A stretch of 64,000 nt of DNA from Forficula auricularia (lineage: Eukaryota > Arthropoda > Insecta > Dermaptera > Forficulidae): positions 17,181,397 through 17,245,396 of the forward strand of contig JALMQS010000225.1 of assembly GCA_024734495.1 (NCBI GenBank), written 5' to 3'. The stretch's first letter is position 1. Each line of letters opens with the position of its first letter. Under the pieces are notes generated by a model. That model was not told the DNA's origin. It searched no databases and saw only the letters and a program-made list of their open reading frames with translations. This document shows positions 20,590 to 30,054 of this stretch, piece after piece. Position numbers and translations under genes: made by a program.

Positions 20590-21345
20590 TAGTTATCTTC
20601 TAGAACTGACTAAATTAGACCCGTCATCTCTATATATAGTGAAAGAACCCAGGTCAATTTCAGAATCGTAAATTTCATCATTAAGCCAGGTTTCTGTTAA
20701 AATAATAATGTCATAGTTTTCGGAAAAAGTTGCTGCTGAGATTTTGATTTGATCCAGTTTGCCACGCATACTTCTAATATTCTGGTAGTATATTTTTTTT
20801 TTAGGGTGATTTTTATTTCCAGGGTTGATCTGTTTATTGAGTTCTTGGAGTTGGAATCTGTTATGATCTATTGATGAATTTAGTTGCTATTCAGAATAGT
20901 TAATTTTCTTCTGGACACTCTGTACAATTGCTTTGTATGTTGGACACTCATGACTCCAGGTTGGAGTATAGGTAGTCCTTTCTTTAACACCTCGTACAAT
21001 CGCTTCATATGCTTTACACGAGCGACTCCAGGTTGTATGGGCTGTATCGAGGTTTAGGTTCAGTTTAGCATTTCTCTGAACACAGTTTGTACATTTCATT
21101 TTTGTATTATTGCCCTAGTCGCGTGTTCTTCTGGGCAAAAACCACAAGTAGGCGTCTCCTTAGTACAAAACCTTATTCTATGACCGAATTCGTTAGACCG
21201 GAAGCGTCTAATCATGTCGAAAACCTCATAAATCCTGCACCGTTCAAATCCAACAGACAGCCATTTTCTATCACTCACAGTAGCAAAAGTTTTCGGATCC
21301 ATCTCGATGCATATGTCAAAGTGACCATATCTTGGTTTAGTCTTA
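20590..21345 (-). pseudogene. Jockey-type LINE fragment: ORF1 zinc knuckles and endonuclease start
   Basis: Minus-strand frames give, in order, a jockey ORF1 knuckle region (WLSVGFERCRIYEVFDMIR, FGHRIRFC, CGFCPEEH) in which some cysteines are mutated; a further knuckle (CTNC...TTWSRSCKAYEAIV) at 21099-20887 whose tail repeats the TWSxxCxxYxAIVxxVxxx pattern; then the start of an endonuclease (YYQNIRSMRGKLDQ, IIILTETWLND) at about 20870-20640. The RT and everything downstream are gone. Its upstream edge is fused in frame to Harbinger transposase. Confidence 0.65.
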
Positions 21346-22060
21346 AATAAAAATTTTACATTAGCCTCCTGACCAAGACCCACATCAATATTGTGCAAAA
21401 TAGCAGTTGCAACCACAATAGACTCTACTTTCTCTATATTTAGCCTTATTCCTATAGCTAAAATAGGAAAACGTCTTTTCCAAATCCCGAAATATCTTTC
21501 AATGGTACTTCGTGTCCGAATTTGTGATTCATTATATAAACGTTCTCCTCTCGTAGTAGGATTGGAGAGTGGCGTTAACAAATATTTTTTGATTGGGTAG
21601 CCACTGTCCCCAAGCAAGATGGAATCTCCGAATTCATTGTTTTCAAATCGTCTCCTCACTTGGCTCATATTAAAAATTGTTGAGTCGTGGGCTGAACCAG
21701 CCCATGGACAAACAATATTTCTTATTTCAAGCCCTGCATCGCATATGCATTGAACATTGAAAGAAAAATAGCCTTTTCGATTCCTGTATAATTCAGCATT
21801 CTCGCTGCCGGGTGATTGAATTTTGAAATGGGTATAGTCATTACACCCACACATTTAGGAAATTTTGCGATTTTAAAAAAGTCTAACCGAACTTGCTGGT
21901 AATTTCCAGTTGTCGGAAGTTTTATATACTGTTTAGATAAGTTTGCCTTTGCTCTTGAAACTTTGTCTATGGCACGACTAGCAGTGCACTTATTTACTCC
22001 ACTGAAGTCTCCAACAGCTATCAACATTGAACCACTAGCATAAAACCTTATAACGATTTA
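21345..22060 (-). pseudogene. PIF/Harbinger (HARBI1-like) transposase, broken
   Basis: Two frames, shifted near 21850, give the Harbinger pattern: an N-terminal helix-turn-helix (VGDFSGVNKCTASRAIDKVS), AHDSTIFNMS, the second acidic motif GDSGYPIKKYLLTP, and the third, IERYFGIWKRRFPIL. This order matches the D-D-E endonuclease of HARBI1. The N-terminus is cut at about 22060, and the C-terminus runs directly into jockey ORF1. Harbinger enzymes produce 3-bp TWA target duplications. Confidence 0.8.
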
Positions 22061-22103
22061 ATCGCCCTAGCTCAATTTTGGTAGGGCCCCATTATGGGAT
22101 AAA

Positions 22104-22129
22104 GGTTGTGTAATGGTTAGCACTCTGGT
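22104..22129 (+). other. tRNA-Gln 5'-half-like sequence
   Basis: GTGTAATGGTTAGCACTCTG matches the D-arm and start of the anticodon stem of metazoan tRNA-Gln, including the A-box. The sequence then diverges into A-rich DNA, so there is no complete tRNA. It may be a tRNA-derived SINE head or a tRNA fragment. Confidence 0.55.
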
Positions 22130-22198
22130 AAAAAAATAATGAAAAGATATATGTAAAAGGGAAGGTGGAAGAAGAAAAGAAAGAATTCAACTGGAACA

Positions 22199-22222
22199 GG
22201 CCCCTATGTGTAATTAACACAT
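22199..22222. repeat. Small perfect inverted repeat
   Basis: CTATGTGT-AATTA-ACACATAG: 8-bp arms around a 5-base loop, just past the end of the unknown ORF at 22242-22901. It could be a minor hairpin. Confidence 0.6.
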
Positions 22223-22241
22223 AGTTTGTAATTCTAGACAA

Positions 22242-22901
22242 TTACTGTTCCGGGCGATGGTTTAATTTTTCTAGTTGCCGATATTTGTCTAAGCCTAACT
22301 GAAAATTGGGCGGGGAAATAGGGATCCTATTTCGGAGTTTTTCACCCCGGCTTTGTCCTCGATATCGCGACAAGATTCCTAGACTGATTTGGCCTAGGGG
22401 TCGCGATAATTTGTCGAAATTTGTCAACACGGTAGATTTTATACCGTGAGCTTCAAACGATAATAAACTAAATAAGGGTATTTCGCCCAGGACCAACTCA
22501 AGGATTTCCCTCAATCCCTGTTTTTGAGGCTCAATAGAGGATTTTACCTTTATGAATTCTAATGGGGACTTAACCAGTTCTGTAGGTTGGGGGCTTTTTA
22601 CTGTTTCAGAATGGTGAAGTTCTGGGTAGAACACTTCTACCTCATCCTGGAACATTTGTATATTTTCTTGATCACAGATTGCAAACACCGTCTCCATTCT
22701 TGGATTGTCCACAATAATTTCATCTGCGGCCTGGAGACTACCTGTATATTTTCCTACATTGGCACATACCAAACGTATTTCAGAAAGGGGCATATAAAAC
22801 CCGTGGGCCCCAGAAAGCATTGTGGTGTTGCTGGAAGCCGCCCCAGCGTCGCCTCCTCCTCCCTGCATCACCCTGCTAAGCCCTGTCTGAATGTTCTTCA
22901 C
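22242..22901 (-). CDS. Unrecognised 219-aa ORF
   Basis: The frame starts at 22901 (MKNIQTGLSRVMQ) but stays open upstream through an amphipathic segment (KGITESLQESV) to about 22940, so it may be the end of a larger protein. Visible features are a Gly-rich patch (QGGGGDAGAASS), an acidic middle (QENIQMFQDEVEVFYPEL), a hydrophobic helix (LREILELVLGEIPLFSLLSF) and a basic C-terminus (SRYRGQSRGEKLRNR). It is GC-richer than its surroundings. I do not recognise a family; a gag-like or structural role is possible but unsupported. Confidence 0.35.
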   Translation of the reverse strand: MKNIQTGLSRVMQGGGGDAGAASSNTTMLSGAHGFYMPLSEIRLVCANVGKYTGSLQAADEIIVDNPRMETVFAICDQENIQMFQDEVEVFYPELHHSETVKSPQPTELVKSPLEFIKVKSSIEPQKQGLREILELVLGEIPLFSLLSFEAHGIKSTVLTNFDKLSRPLGQISLGILSRYRGQSRGEKLRNRIPISPPNFQLGLDKYRQLEKLNHRPEQ

Positions 22902-22939
22902 ACTCTCCTGCAGGCTTTCAGTGATCCCTTTCGCTTTTT

Positions 22940-23100
22940 TATAAAAAAAACATATTTTAAAATTATAAAAAGAATATATACTTTTATATTTATAAAAAAA
23001 ATATTTTGAATTTATAAAAAAAATGTATTTTAAATTTATAAAAAAAGAAGTATTTTGAATTTATAAAAAATAATATATTTTAAATTATATAATTTATATA
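22940..23100. repeat. AT-rich short tandem repeat
   Basis: About six degenerate copies of a 22-26 bp unit resembling TTATAAAAAAAATATTTTGAA. Confidence 0.65.
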
Positions 23101-23316
23101 TTAGAAGAATTATTAAATGAATATTATATTTTCTTAATATATTTGGGTTATACTCAGGGAAAGAGAGGGGTGTAGGTTTTAAGTGAAACACAATGATATT
23201 TAAAAAGGAAGGGTAAATGAGAGGTATATTGTTACACAGTAGTGTAATAAAACAAAAAGTTTTCACAAATCCGATTTATTTATTTAAAATGGATTTACTA
23301 ATCTATATCCGGTTAC

Positions 23317-23880
23317 AATGAATCCTGAATGTCTTCAGCAGGGGGAGGCAAATTTTCTTCTTTTTTTTTTTCTCAGACGCTCTGAATCTGAGCGAAGTAA
23401 TTTTCGAATTTACAGCTTGCCCAAATTCAGCATCCGTAATTTTCCCGGGGAAAATTTTGTTGACGCTATCTAAAATTGGGATAAAAAATAAAATAAAACT
23501 TTTAAATTTGAGGAAAGAATAAGTATCAAATAAGACATTGATGTCTTATACCCACATTTCAAGGCATCAAGAATCTTCGGATCCAGGCGCTTTTTTGCCG
23601 AAATATTTTGCCCCAGTTTGTTTTTTGGGGCGCCTCCTTTGTAATTGCTCTCAAGGAGAACATCAATCTTAAACAGACATGGTAATAGGGCCTTTACCAT
23701 GCCTATGGCATTGTTTCTGGAAATGGCGGTCATCCATTCCAGCTCATCCACTTTGACACCGCTTCCAGATATGCCAAGTTCAACCTGTATATTATAATAG
23801 TATTAAAGTTCTTTTATTTTTTATATAAAGTTTAATTGTTTTTATTCACTTACCTGCCCCACGTGAAATCCGCCACTTTT
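23317..23880 (-). pseudogene. BEN-domain gene exons, copy 1
   Basis: An upstream exon (continued beyond the transposon at 27563-27680) ends ...SGGFHVGQ at a CAG|GTAAGT donor near 23858. An 85-bp intron ends TATACAG. The next exon reads VELGISGSGVKVDELEW..., then SRNNAIGMVKALLPCLFKIDVLL and KKRLDPKILDALK, which fits a BEN domain (DNA-binding and protein-protein interaction fold). A second intron joins to SVNKIFPGKITDAEFGQAVN and SKITSLRFRA. Here the natural stop follows EDIQDSL at about 23311. The 3,660-bp transposon splits the upstream exon, so this copy is disrupted. Confidence 0.6.
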
Positions 23881-24077
23881 ATTTGGTGGAGGTGATATGG
23901 GTGATTCTTTTCTAACTGTGACTTTTTTGATTAAAAATGTTAAGATTTTAAAATGAAACTTTTTCAACTTTTTTGTGCACATTATTCATCTATTTCATTG
24001 TAAAAATGAAAGCCTGAGAGGATTTTGCTACAACTTCAAAGCATCAAGAACGAGAAACAAATTTCAATATTGTCGTT

Positions 24078-24112
24078 CCACGGTACTGACTGATTTATCC
24101 ACGGTACTGACA
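24078..24112 (+). repeat. Subterminal CACGGTACTGACA repeats, left pair
   Basis: CCACGGTACTGAC occurs at 24078 and 24099. Four more copies occur at 26812, 26828, 26981 (one change) and 27367, all in the same orientation and all outside the coding frame. They are candidate transposase-binding sites. Confidence 0.7.
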
Positions 24113-24336
24113 TGAAATAAATTTGGTAGACATTCTTCAGAAAAATTATTAAATTTATTCATCAATTGTATTAACACCCTTTTAAACTCTTTTATATTGA
24201 CTATTTAACACATTAATAATAAATTATAACAGTTATAACAATTAACTTTATAATTTATAGCATTTACTAATCTAACTTTAATACTTATAATATTTAACAG
24301 AAAATAAATGAATTAAAATATAGTTTTTGGTTTTCA

Positions 24337-26754
24337 TCACAGTTTTTTTTTAATTCTGGTACTTCTTCGCAGTGATACTGTTTCATTTTTTTCTAAATTG
24401 TCATTAGGAACATTTTTTTCAAGGCATTTAACATTTTTAGTCAATTTTGATGATAAATTATCCGGATTTTTTATTTTTGCTACCAATTTTTTGTTTGATT
24501 TTCCGACTGTATCATACACAGAGTAATCAATTTTTCCCATAGCAAAGTGTATACATGGATTTTCATAAGAACAATCAAAGCAACTTAATGAATTAAATAA
24601 AATAAAATTACGTTGTGGTTTATTCCACGTATATTGATGTACTTTCATAGTACCGATGAAAGGCTTAAAATCATTTGGTAATATTGAATCAATATTCAAT
24701 ATTTCTTCTTCTGTAACGTAATCAATGTATACAGATTTAACACGATCTCGCAAAATCGCCAGCAAAGTATCAAAATTTGACACATCCGTACCATATTTCA
24801 CTTGGTCGTCAGCTAATTTTTTTATATAACCGCCGATCCCATCAGCTGAACTTTTTCCATGACCAGCTTCACTAAAATTATATGTAATAATATCTAATTG
24901 ACTATAGCACTGAGGCAAGTACTGTGTTATAAGATAAAATATTTTTTTATTGCGGTACTGCGTCGTTGGACCATCACTCATTATATGTAATTTTTTTATC
25001 TCTGGATTTGGTGCTAGATAAACGTCAAGTATTTTTTTTATGTGAACAATAATAGCAGAAGGATCATGTCTGAGCGATTTCGATAAAGTAGCAAAGCCTT
25101 GAGAAGATGTTGAAGAATAGACTATGCCAGTGTGTAAAGTACATTGTACTCTACTAGCCCCAAAGTGTACTGACTGAACTTCTGTCCCATATTTACAAGA
25201 ATAATTTTCACTGAAGTCAATGAGGAGTCCTAACTCATTGCTTTGTAGAGCCTGAGTAAGTTTTTTCATCGAGTTGTTTTGATGAGTTATTCTGTATTCA
25301 TGGGCTACAAATAAATCTAGCTCATGTTTGAAATGGTTAATTGCTTGCCCTATGGTACATGAAATTTTTTTTTTTGCAGTGATTTTAACAGTTATTGGTT
25401 TTTTTGTTTTTTCATTAACTCTTTGTTCTGAAGATACTTCCCATTTCATATAAAATATTTTATCAGTAGGATTAGTATCATTCAGATTAAATTGTAATTC
25501 TTTGAACTTACATATTTCACACATTCTTGATAGACATAGTTCAGAATTACTGTCACATAAGAAACTACTCAAAATTTTATATGACGTATTTTCTGTCAAT
25601 AACTTATGACTGTGAAAAGCTTGTATTAATAAAGAGAAATTTTCATGAGTGAAGCACGCACACGTATTTCGATTTGAAACTTTTGGTTCGATACAGTACT
25701 TTGGGCGTAATTTTGCGAAGGTTGAGTAGTTAACGCGATACGCATTTTGAAAACAAAATTTAGAATGTAAATCTTTAATCGTAGCATTCATATAACGCTT
25801 TGTTACTTGTTTACCATTTATTTTTACAGAAGCTTTCTTATCAGGAATTATTTTACTATTTTCTTCATAAAAACTTTTCACTCGATCTTGAATAAATATT
25901 TGATTGCTTTTCGCATTTTTTACATACTCCAGTGGTTTATTACTCCTATGAACTCTTGAAGAAATGACAGGGACAACATTTTTCCTAATGGCAGATAGTT
26001 GTCGATATTTTTTTACAATTTTTCCGCTTATTGCTCTACCCAAAATCTGCTTAAACTTTGAACTTTTCGAGTCTTGATAAGATGATTTCAGTTGCCGTAC
26101 CATGACTTCATGAAATAATAATGTTTTACGAACTTGAGGATTTACATTCTGACCGTTTAACATTTTATCAACTTTAGATTTAGGCGATGTTGAGTCTGAT
26201 TTCTTGATATTTAAACGTTGTAATTTCTTATGTAAGCTATTAACTTTCATTCGCAGATTTTTATTATCATCCAATAATTTTTTGTTGTCTCTAAAACATT
26301 TACGTAGATTTTTTTGTATTCGTTTCTTTCCTACCCTAGCTTGTTTCGATTCAACATTATTATTTATATCATTTTGCTTTGTTGTTAACTCAATATTTTT
26401 ATTTTGTCTTGTCCGTGAATTTTTTTTCCATAAATTTTGGTGTTTGCGACGAACTCGCTTTTCTCGTTCTGATAACTCTTGAATAGATTTAAGTTTTCCT
26501 TCCTTTTTCCTTTTTTCATTTCTTGCTCTTTCTTTCTGACAGTAATTTTCGTAAGCCTCTGGATCTTTCCGTATTTTTTCTCTCCTTAATTTTTCAGCAA
26601 TACGTTTTTGTTCCAAACGATTTTGTTTTATTTCAGCACTAATTTTATTTTGACATTTTCCTTGTTTTTTTGATGACAATTGTTGAATTCTGCGACTTAT
26701 TTTGTCACTGGTATCAGGTAATTTTCTTGTACGAAGTATTGGAGCCATCTGCAT
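24337..26754 (-). CDS. 805-aa DDE-type transposase
   Basis: An uninterrupted frame. The N-terminal ~190 residues are extremely basic and coiled (ERARNEKRKKEGKLK, KCFRDNKKLLDDNKNLRMK), probably DNA-binding. A cysteine group follows at about residues 345-405 (NRNTCACFTHENFS, LCLSRMCEICKF). The RNase-H-like core is suggested by LLIDFSENYSCKYG (about 511), HIMSDGPTTQYRNK (about 593) and SEAGHGKSSADGIGG (about 630), i.e. D, D and E/D. A cysteine cluster (SCFDCSYENPCIHF) precedes a basic tail (RRSTRIKKKL). No stops or shifts, so it may be functional. Start chosen as the first methionine; the second is two codons on. Family name uncertain. Confidence 0.75.
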   Translation of the reverse strand: MQMAPILRTRKLPDTSDKISRRIQQLSSKKQGKCQNKISAEIKQNRLEQKRIAEKLRREKIRKDPEAYENYCQKERARNEKRKKEGKLKSIQELSEREKRVRRKHQNLWKKNSRTRQNKNIELTTKQNDINNNVESKQARVGKKRIQKNLRKCFRDNKKLLDDNKNLRMKVNSLHKKLQRLNIKKSDSTSPKSKVDKMLNGQNVNPQVRKTLLFHEVMVRQLKSSYQDSKSSKFKQILGRAISGKIVKKYRQLSAIRKNVVPVISSRVHRSNKPLEYVKNAKSNQIFIQDRVKSFYEENSKIIPDKKASVKINGKQVTKRYMNATIKDLHSKFCFQNAYRVNYSTFAKLRPKYCIEPKVSNRNTCACFTHENFSLLIQAFHSHKLLTENTSYKILSSFLCDSNSELCLSRMCEICKFKELQFNLNDTNPTDKIFYMKWEVSSEQRVNEKTKKPITVKITAKKKISCTIGQAINHFKHELDLFVAHEYRITHQNNSMKKLTQALQSNELGLLIDFSENYSCKYGTEVQSVHFGASRVQCTLHTGIVYSSTSSQGFATLSKSLRHDPSAIIVHIKKILDVYLAPNPEIKKLHIMSDGPTTQYRNKKIFYLITQYLPQCYSQLDIITYNFSEAGHGKSSADGIGGYIKKLADDQVKYGTDVSNFDTLLAILRDRVKSVYIDYVTEEEILNIDSILPNDFKPFIGTMKVHQYTWNKPQRNFILFNSLSCFDCSYENPCIHFAMGKIDYSVYDTVGKSNKKLVAKIKNPDNLSSKLTKNVKCLEKNVPNDNLEKNETVSLRRSTRIKKKL

Positions 26755-27562
26755 AAAAAAAAATTACAATTATTAATTAAAATAATTTTATTGCTAATTA
26801 ATTATTTTTTCACATGGTACTGACAGACACGGTACTGACATTTTCATTTAAAATAACAACTGTAATTGTTTGGTTATGAATTTGGTAATATCCATTTACT
26901 GTGTAATTTAGGCTAGTATCAAGTACAAGAATTTACTATTTTAGATAGAAAAAATCAATAGTTGATAAAGTTTATCAATACCACGGTATTGACAGGAAAA
27001 TTTATGACATACCTTTTTGAAAATCGAGTTTTAAAATAACACAAACTCATTGCACTATTTCATGAACTCAATGTTTGTAAATATCACTCAGATGACGTAC
27101 TTTCAACATGGTTAGCTAGGCGTTTCATAAATCTCAAGACAAATGGCGCTCGAGTCATACAAGTTCAAATTCAAAAATTCTTAAAAATTTGAAGACAAAA
27201 GTTATTGAACCGGAATTCAATGTCAACTTAAGACATTAATAAAAAAAATTGTCAATATTTTTTAGTTTGATCATATACATTAGAATTTATGACGCAATTA
27301 GTTTAAATCATTTATTGCAACAAAAAAAATTACCAATTTATAGGTAAATTCTAGAAATAGACATGACACGGTACTGACATTCAGGTGATATATCGTGAGT
27401 TTTCACTGAATGGCAAGTTATATTATATAAAAAAAATGTTGAAATATGTTGATGGGTATCTAATTAACACAAAAATTTCATTAATAGATTATTAATAAAC
27501 GACCAGAGACAACAAGCAATGAAGGACATAAAAAATCACAGTTAGAATGGAACCACCCATAT

Positions 27563-27680
27563 GTCTTTGCTTGTCGATTCATCCAATTTTTGTTGAATTT
27601 TCGATATAGCATCAAACATACTCGTATATACTATATTAGTTGAATAAAAGATTTCACTGTCGATGGTAACATAATTGTTT
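27563..27680 (-). pseudogene. BEN gene upstream exon, copy 1 (detached part)
   Basis: Frame TIDSEMFYSTNI...YTSMFDAISKIQQKLDEST leads toward the BEN domain exons. In copy 1 it is cut off from its 3' part by the 3,660-bp transposon after STSKD. The helix FDAISKIQQKL may be a coiled coil. Confidence 0.5.
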
Positions 27681-27682
27681 TT

Positions 27683-27783
27683 ATTTTAGGTTTAAAATAA
27701 AATGAGAGTCTTCTGTTTTTTAAATTAAAAATTATTTTATTTAAAAAACAGAAGACTCTCTCATTTTATTTTTAACCTAAAAT
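27683..27783. repeat. 45-bp-arm hairpin, copy 1
   Basis: Arms at 27683-27725 and 27739-27783 around a 13-base AT loop, with near-perfect complementarity. Also present at 49245-49345. It resembles a tiny fold-back MITE with ATTTTAGGTT ends. Confidence 0.8.
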
Positions 27784-27849
27784 ATATGCTATAGTCTCCG
27801 ACAAAGCCGAAATAGTCTTTTGCATGACATTAATTCTGTAAACAAGTGA

Positions 27850-28193
27850 ATTAGTTATTTCACATTTCACTATTCATGCCGCATACAAAGGGAATTTTAT
27901 CTAAGATTGCCATAAAGTTTTTCTTGACAGCAGCGCAAATGTGCGCTTAAGAAGATTAAACCTCTTTGGGCTCTGTTTCAGCAGAGACAATGCGAACAAT
28001 TTATCCTCCAGAGAGTATCGACGGCCTCGGCAATTTTTTGGACGATTTTTTTTTCGATTTAGGACATGAAGAAATTATAAGAGGTCTGGTAATAGTCAAC
28101 TTCATCAATTCATTGGCAGATTTTATTGTCTCCTTAATATATTCTCTGTTGTCCAACAGTTGCAAACCCAAGCGAGTGCATTTTTCCCTTTAA
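27850..28193 (-). pseudogene. P-element/THAP9-like transposase fragment, copy 1
   Basis: The minus-strand frame contains RRYSLEDKLFALSLLKQSPK, then RFNLLKRTFALLSRKTL, matching the helix-turn-helix region that follows the THAP finger in P-element-type transposases. It then decays. The plus-strand 75-codon frame over the same bases is a shadow. Identical decay is seen at 49430-49760. Confidence 0.5.
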
Positions 28194-29127
28194 ACCCCCC
28201 CCCATTATTTTAGCCTGTCTTGGCGTAATTGCGACTGGTTGCCTCGCCTCCACATCTTGCAGAACGCAGAAGTTAATGTAGAGCATGTTCAAAAGTTCGC
28301 CATTGCTCACAATAGACGTTTTTATTCGTGTGAGTAATTCTGCATGCACATTTCTCAGCATGGAAGGTGTTACACTATTGAAAGCATCTGTAATACGATG
28401 ACGTAGATTCAGCAGACTTGTATGTGGAGTTGCATAAGCCTGATCTTTTATGTAACCCCACAGGAAGAAATCCATCGGAGTCAGGTCCGGCGATCATGGA
28501 GGCCATTCAATACTACTACTATACCCAATAATTTGTTATCCAGAGCAATCTTTTAGAAAGCTTCGCACTCCAGCTGGCTGGTGTACAGGAGCACCGTCAT
28601 GTTGGAACCACATGTCCCGTAATGCGGACAGGGGAATATCATCCAAAAAGTCGGGTATGATATCCTGTAATAGTTGGAGGTACTTCCAGATACCGCCCCA
28701 CACATTAATGGACCAGCGCCCAGTAGTGGGCATAATGTCGGTTTAGTACTCTGGTACGCTGAAACAGTGCCTCGTCCGACCAAACAACGTTGGACAAAAA
28801 ATCTGATTTATCTTCAATCTTTCATTATTTAATGCCCAGTTGCACCAATCAAATCGACGCTCATTATCCCGTGGCAACAGTTTTTGCTGCAGAGTGACAT
28901 GATAGGGAAGTGCATGTTGACTATGCAGTATTTGCCATACTCGGGCCCATGTTAAGCCACAAGCCATGCTGATTTCTCTTGTACTGCTGTGTGGATGGGC
29001 TAATGCATATGCCAAAATACTCTCTGGCGGTATACGCATACTTGCACTCACTGGTCTGCCAGAACGCGGACGACTTTTAGTGCTTCCTGTCTCCATGAGC
29101 CGTCGCACCACATTTGCGATGGTAACT
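28134..29127 (-). pseudogene. Tc1/mariner-superfamily transposase, copy 1, truncated
   Basis: Frames at 29111-28743, 28733-28536 and 28475-28134 together show a helix-turn-helix (STREISMACGLTWARVWQIL), WSDEALF in a shifted frame, FQHDGAPVHQ and SPDLTPMDFFLWG. The two last aspartates are 41 residues apart across two in-frame stops. The N-terminus is removed at 29127 by the CCCAGATAG element. The same stops and shifts occur in copy 2, so the gene was dead before duplication. Confidence 0.75.
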
Positions 29128-29340
29128 TCCCAGATAGAACAAGTCTAACTTTTAGACATCTTAAAGTTATCTTGCCCGTCTTATGGTATTCTCTTAAAGA
29201 GCTCACGTTTTAGTCTCAAGTAGTCTATAAGAACCCTTAAAGAGAAAGTTATGTCCGCCCTCTTCTCCTCTTCTAGATCTTCTCCTAGAGCACTTTTAGA
29301 CGATCTGCAAGATATTTTATAGACCTATAAGATGTTTTCT

Positions 29341-29650
29341 AGAACCTGATGTTTATGCTCTTCCTCTGTCTTCCAATCTTCTCCTAGAGCTCTTTAAGAT
29401 AGTCTCTAAGATAATTTCTAGAACTCCTTTCTTCTGTCTTCTAGATCTTCTCCTAGAGCCCATTAAGCTGATCTCTAAGATAATTTCTAGAACTCCTTTC
29501 TTCTGTCTTCTAGATCTTCTCCTAGAGCCCATTAAGCTGATCTCTAAGATAATTTCTAGTACTCCTTTCTTCTGTCTTCTAGATCTTCTCCTAGAGCCCA
29601 TTAAGATGGTCTCTAAGATGATTTCTAGAACTCCTTCCTTCTGTCTTCTA
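29341..29650. repeat. 69-bp tandem repeat, about four units
   Basis: Units of 69 bp containing CTTCTAGATCTTCTCCTAGA, mostly identical. In one minus-strand frame they read as a repeated 23-residue peptide (MGSRRRSRRQKKGVLEIILE), but this is a by-product of the repeat, not a gene. It lies just inside the left end of the block, where EnSpm-type elements keep transposase-binding repeats. Confidence 0.8.
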
Positions 29651-29759
29651 GATCTTCTTCTAGTGTTCTAGAACTTGAAAAATCCTAGTCTCCTAGAGCA
29701 CTTTGAGATTATCTACAAGTTATCCTGGAGAAAGATCTCTTCAAGTGCTCTTAGTCTAC

Positions 29760-30050
29760 TTATTTGTAGACTTTAGTTGATTCACTCTCTGGCTAACCAA
29801 ACATGCGCAATTCAATTTTTTCACTAGAAAATTCAAAAAATGCGTCATCGCCAGTTGGCTTCGAGTGCAGTGCAGTTTTTTAATTTTTTTAAAAAAAGTA
29901 CAAAAAAAATGGCTAAATTCAAATAAACAAAAATTAAATTTTTCAAACATTCGATTTGTCTTAGTATATACTTGTATAATATAAAAATATTATACAAAAA
30001 TAGCTTATTCTAAATTAGCTCCGAGACTGAGGCAATCTAATTATATTATA
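29760..30050. other. Non-coding spacer
   Basis: AT-rich, with no gene recognised. Host-side flank of the Helitron 3' end. Confidence 0.4.
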
Positions 30051-30054
30051 CTAG

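Larger units (their letters stand above)
23899..27558 (-). mobile_element. 3,660-bp DDE transposon with TIRs and ATAT target duplication; empty site present in the window
   Basis: The ends are GGGTGATTCTTTTCTAACTG at 23899 and its near inverse at 27530-27558 (25 of 29 positions match). ATAT flanks both sides (23895-23898, 27559-27562). The paralogous locus at 49121-49124 holds a single ATAT with contiguous flanks, so the boundaries are directly proven. One 805-codon gene lies inside. Six copies of CACGGTACTGACA, all in plus orientation, sit in the two non-coding flanks. A 4-bp duplication again fits a Sola-like group, but the TIRs are unrelated to those of the 10.5-kb element. Confidence 0.9.
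23317..29127. repeat. Segmental duplication, copy 1 (interrupted by a 3,660-bp transposon)
   Basis: Apart from the inserted transposon (23899-27558), this is a direct, nearly identical copy of 48538-50697: the same BEN exons, hairpin, P-like fragment and dead mariner, with a few SNPs and a 7-bp intron indel. It begins at AATGAATCCTGAATGTC and ends at GATGGTAACT, next to a CCCAGATAG transposon end. Confidence 0.9.

Noticed and set aside
27966..28193. 75-codon plus-strand ORF, repeated at 49532-49759
   Set aside because: Its conservation only reflects the segmental duplication; the minus strand of the same bases carries the P-element-like helix-turn-helix.
29353..29601. 82-codon repetitive ORF (SRRRSRRQKKGVLEII repeats)
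   Set aside because: Produced by a 69-bp non-coding tandem repeat whose length happens to be a multiple of three; no start context or neighbours support a gene.
29341..29650. CRISPR-like regular repeats
   Set aside because: Units are directly contiguous without unique spacers, and the DNA is eukaryotic.
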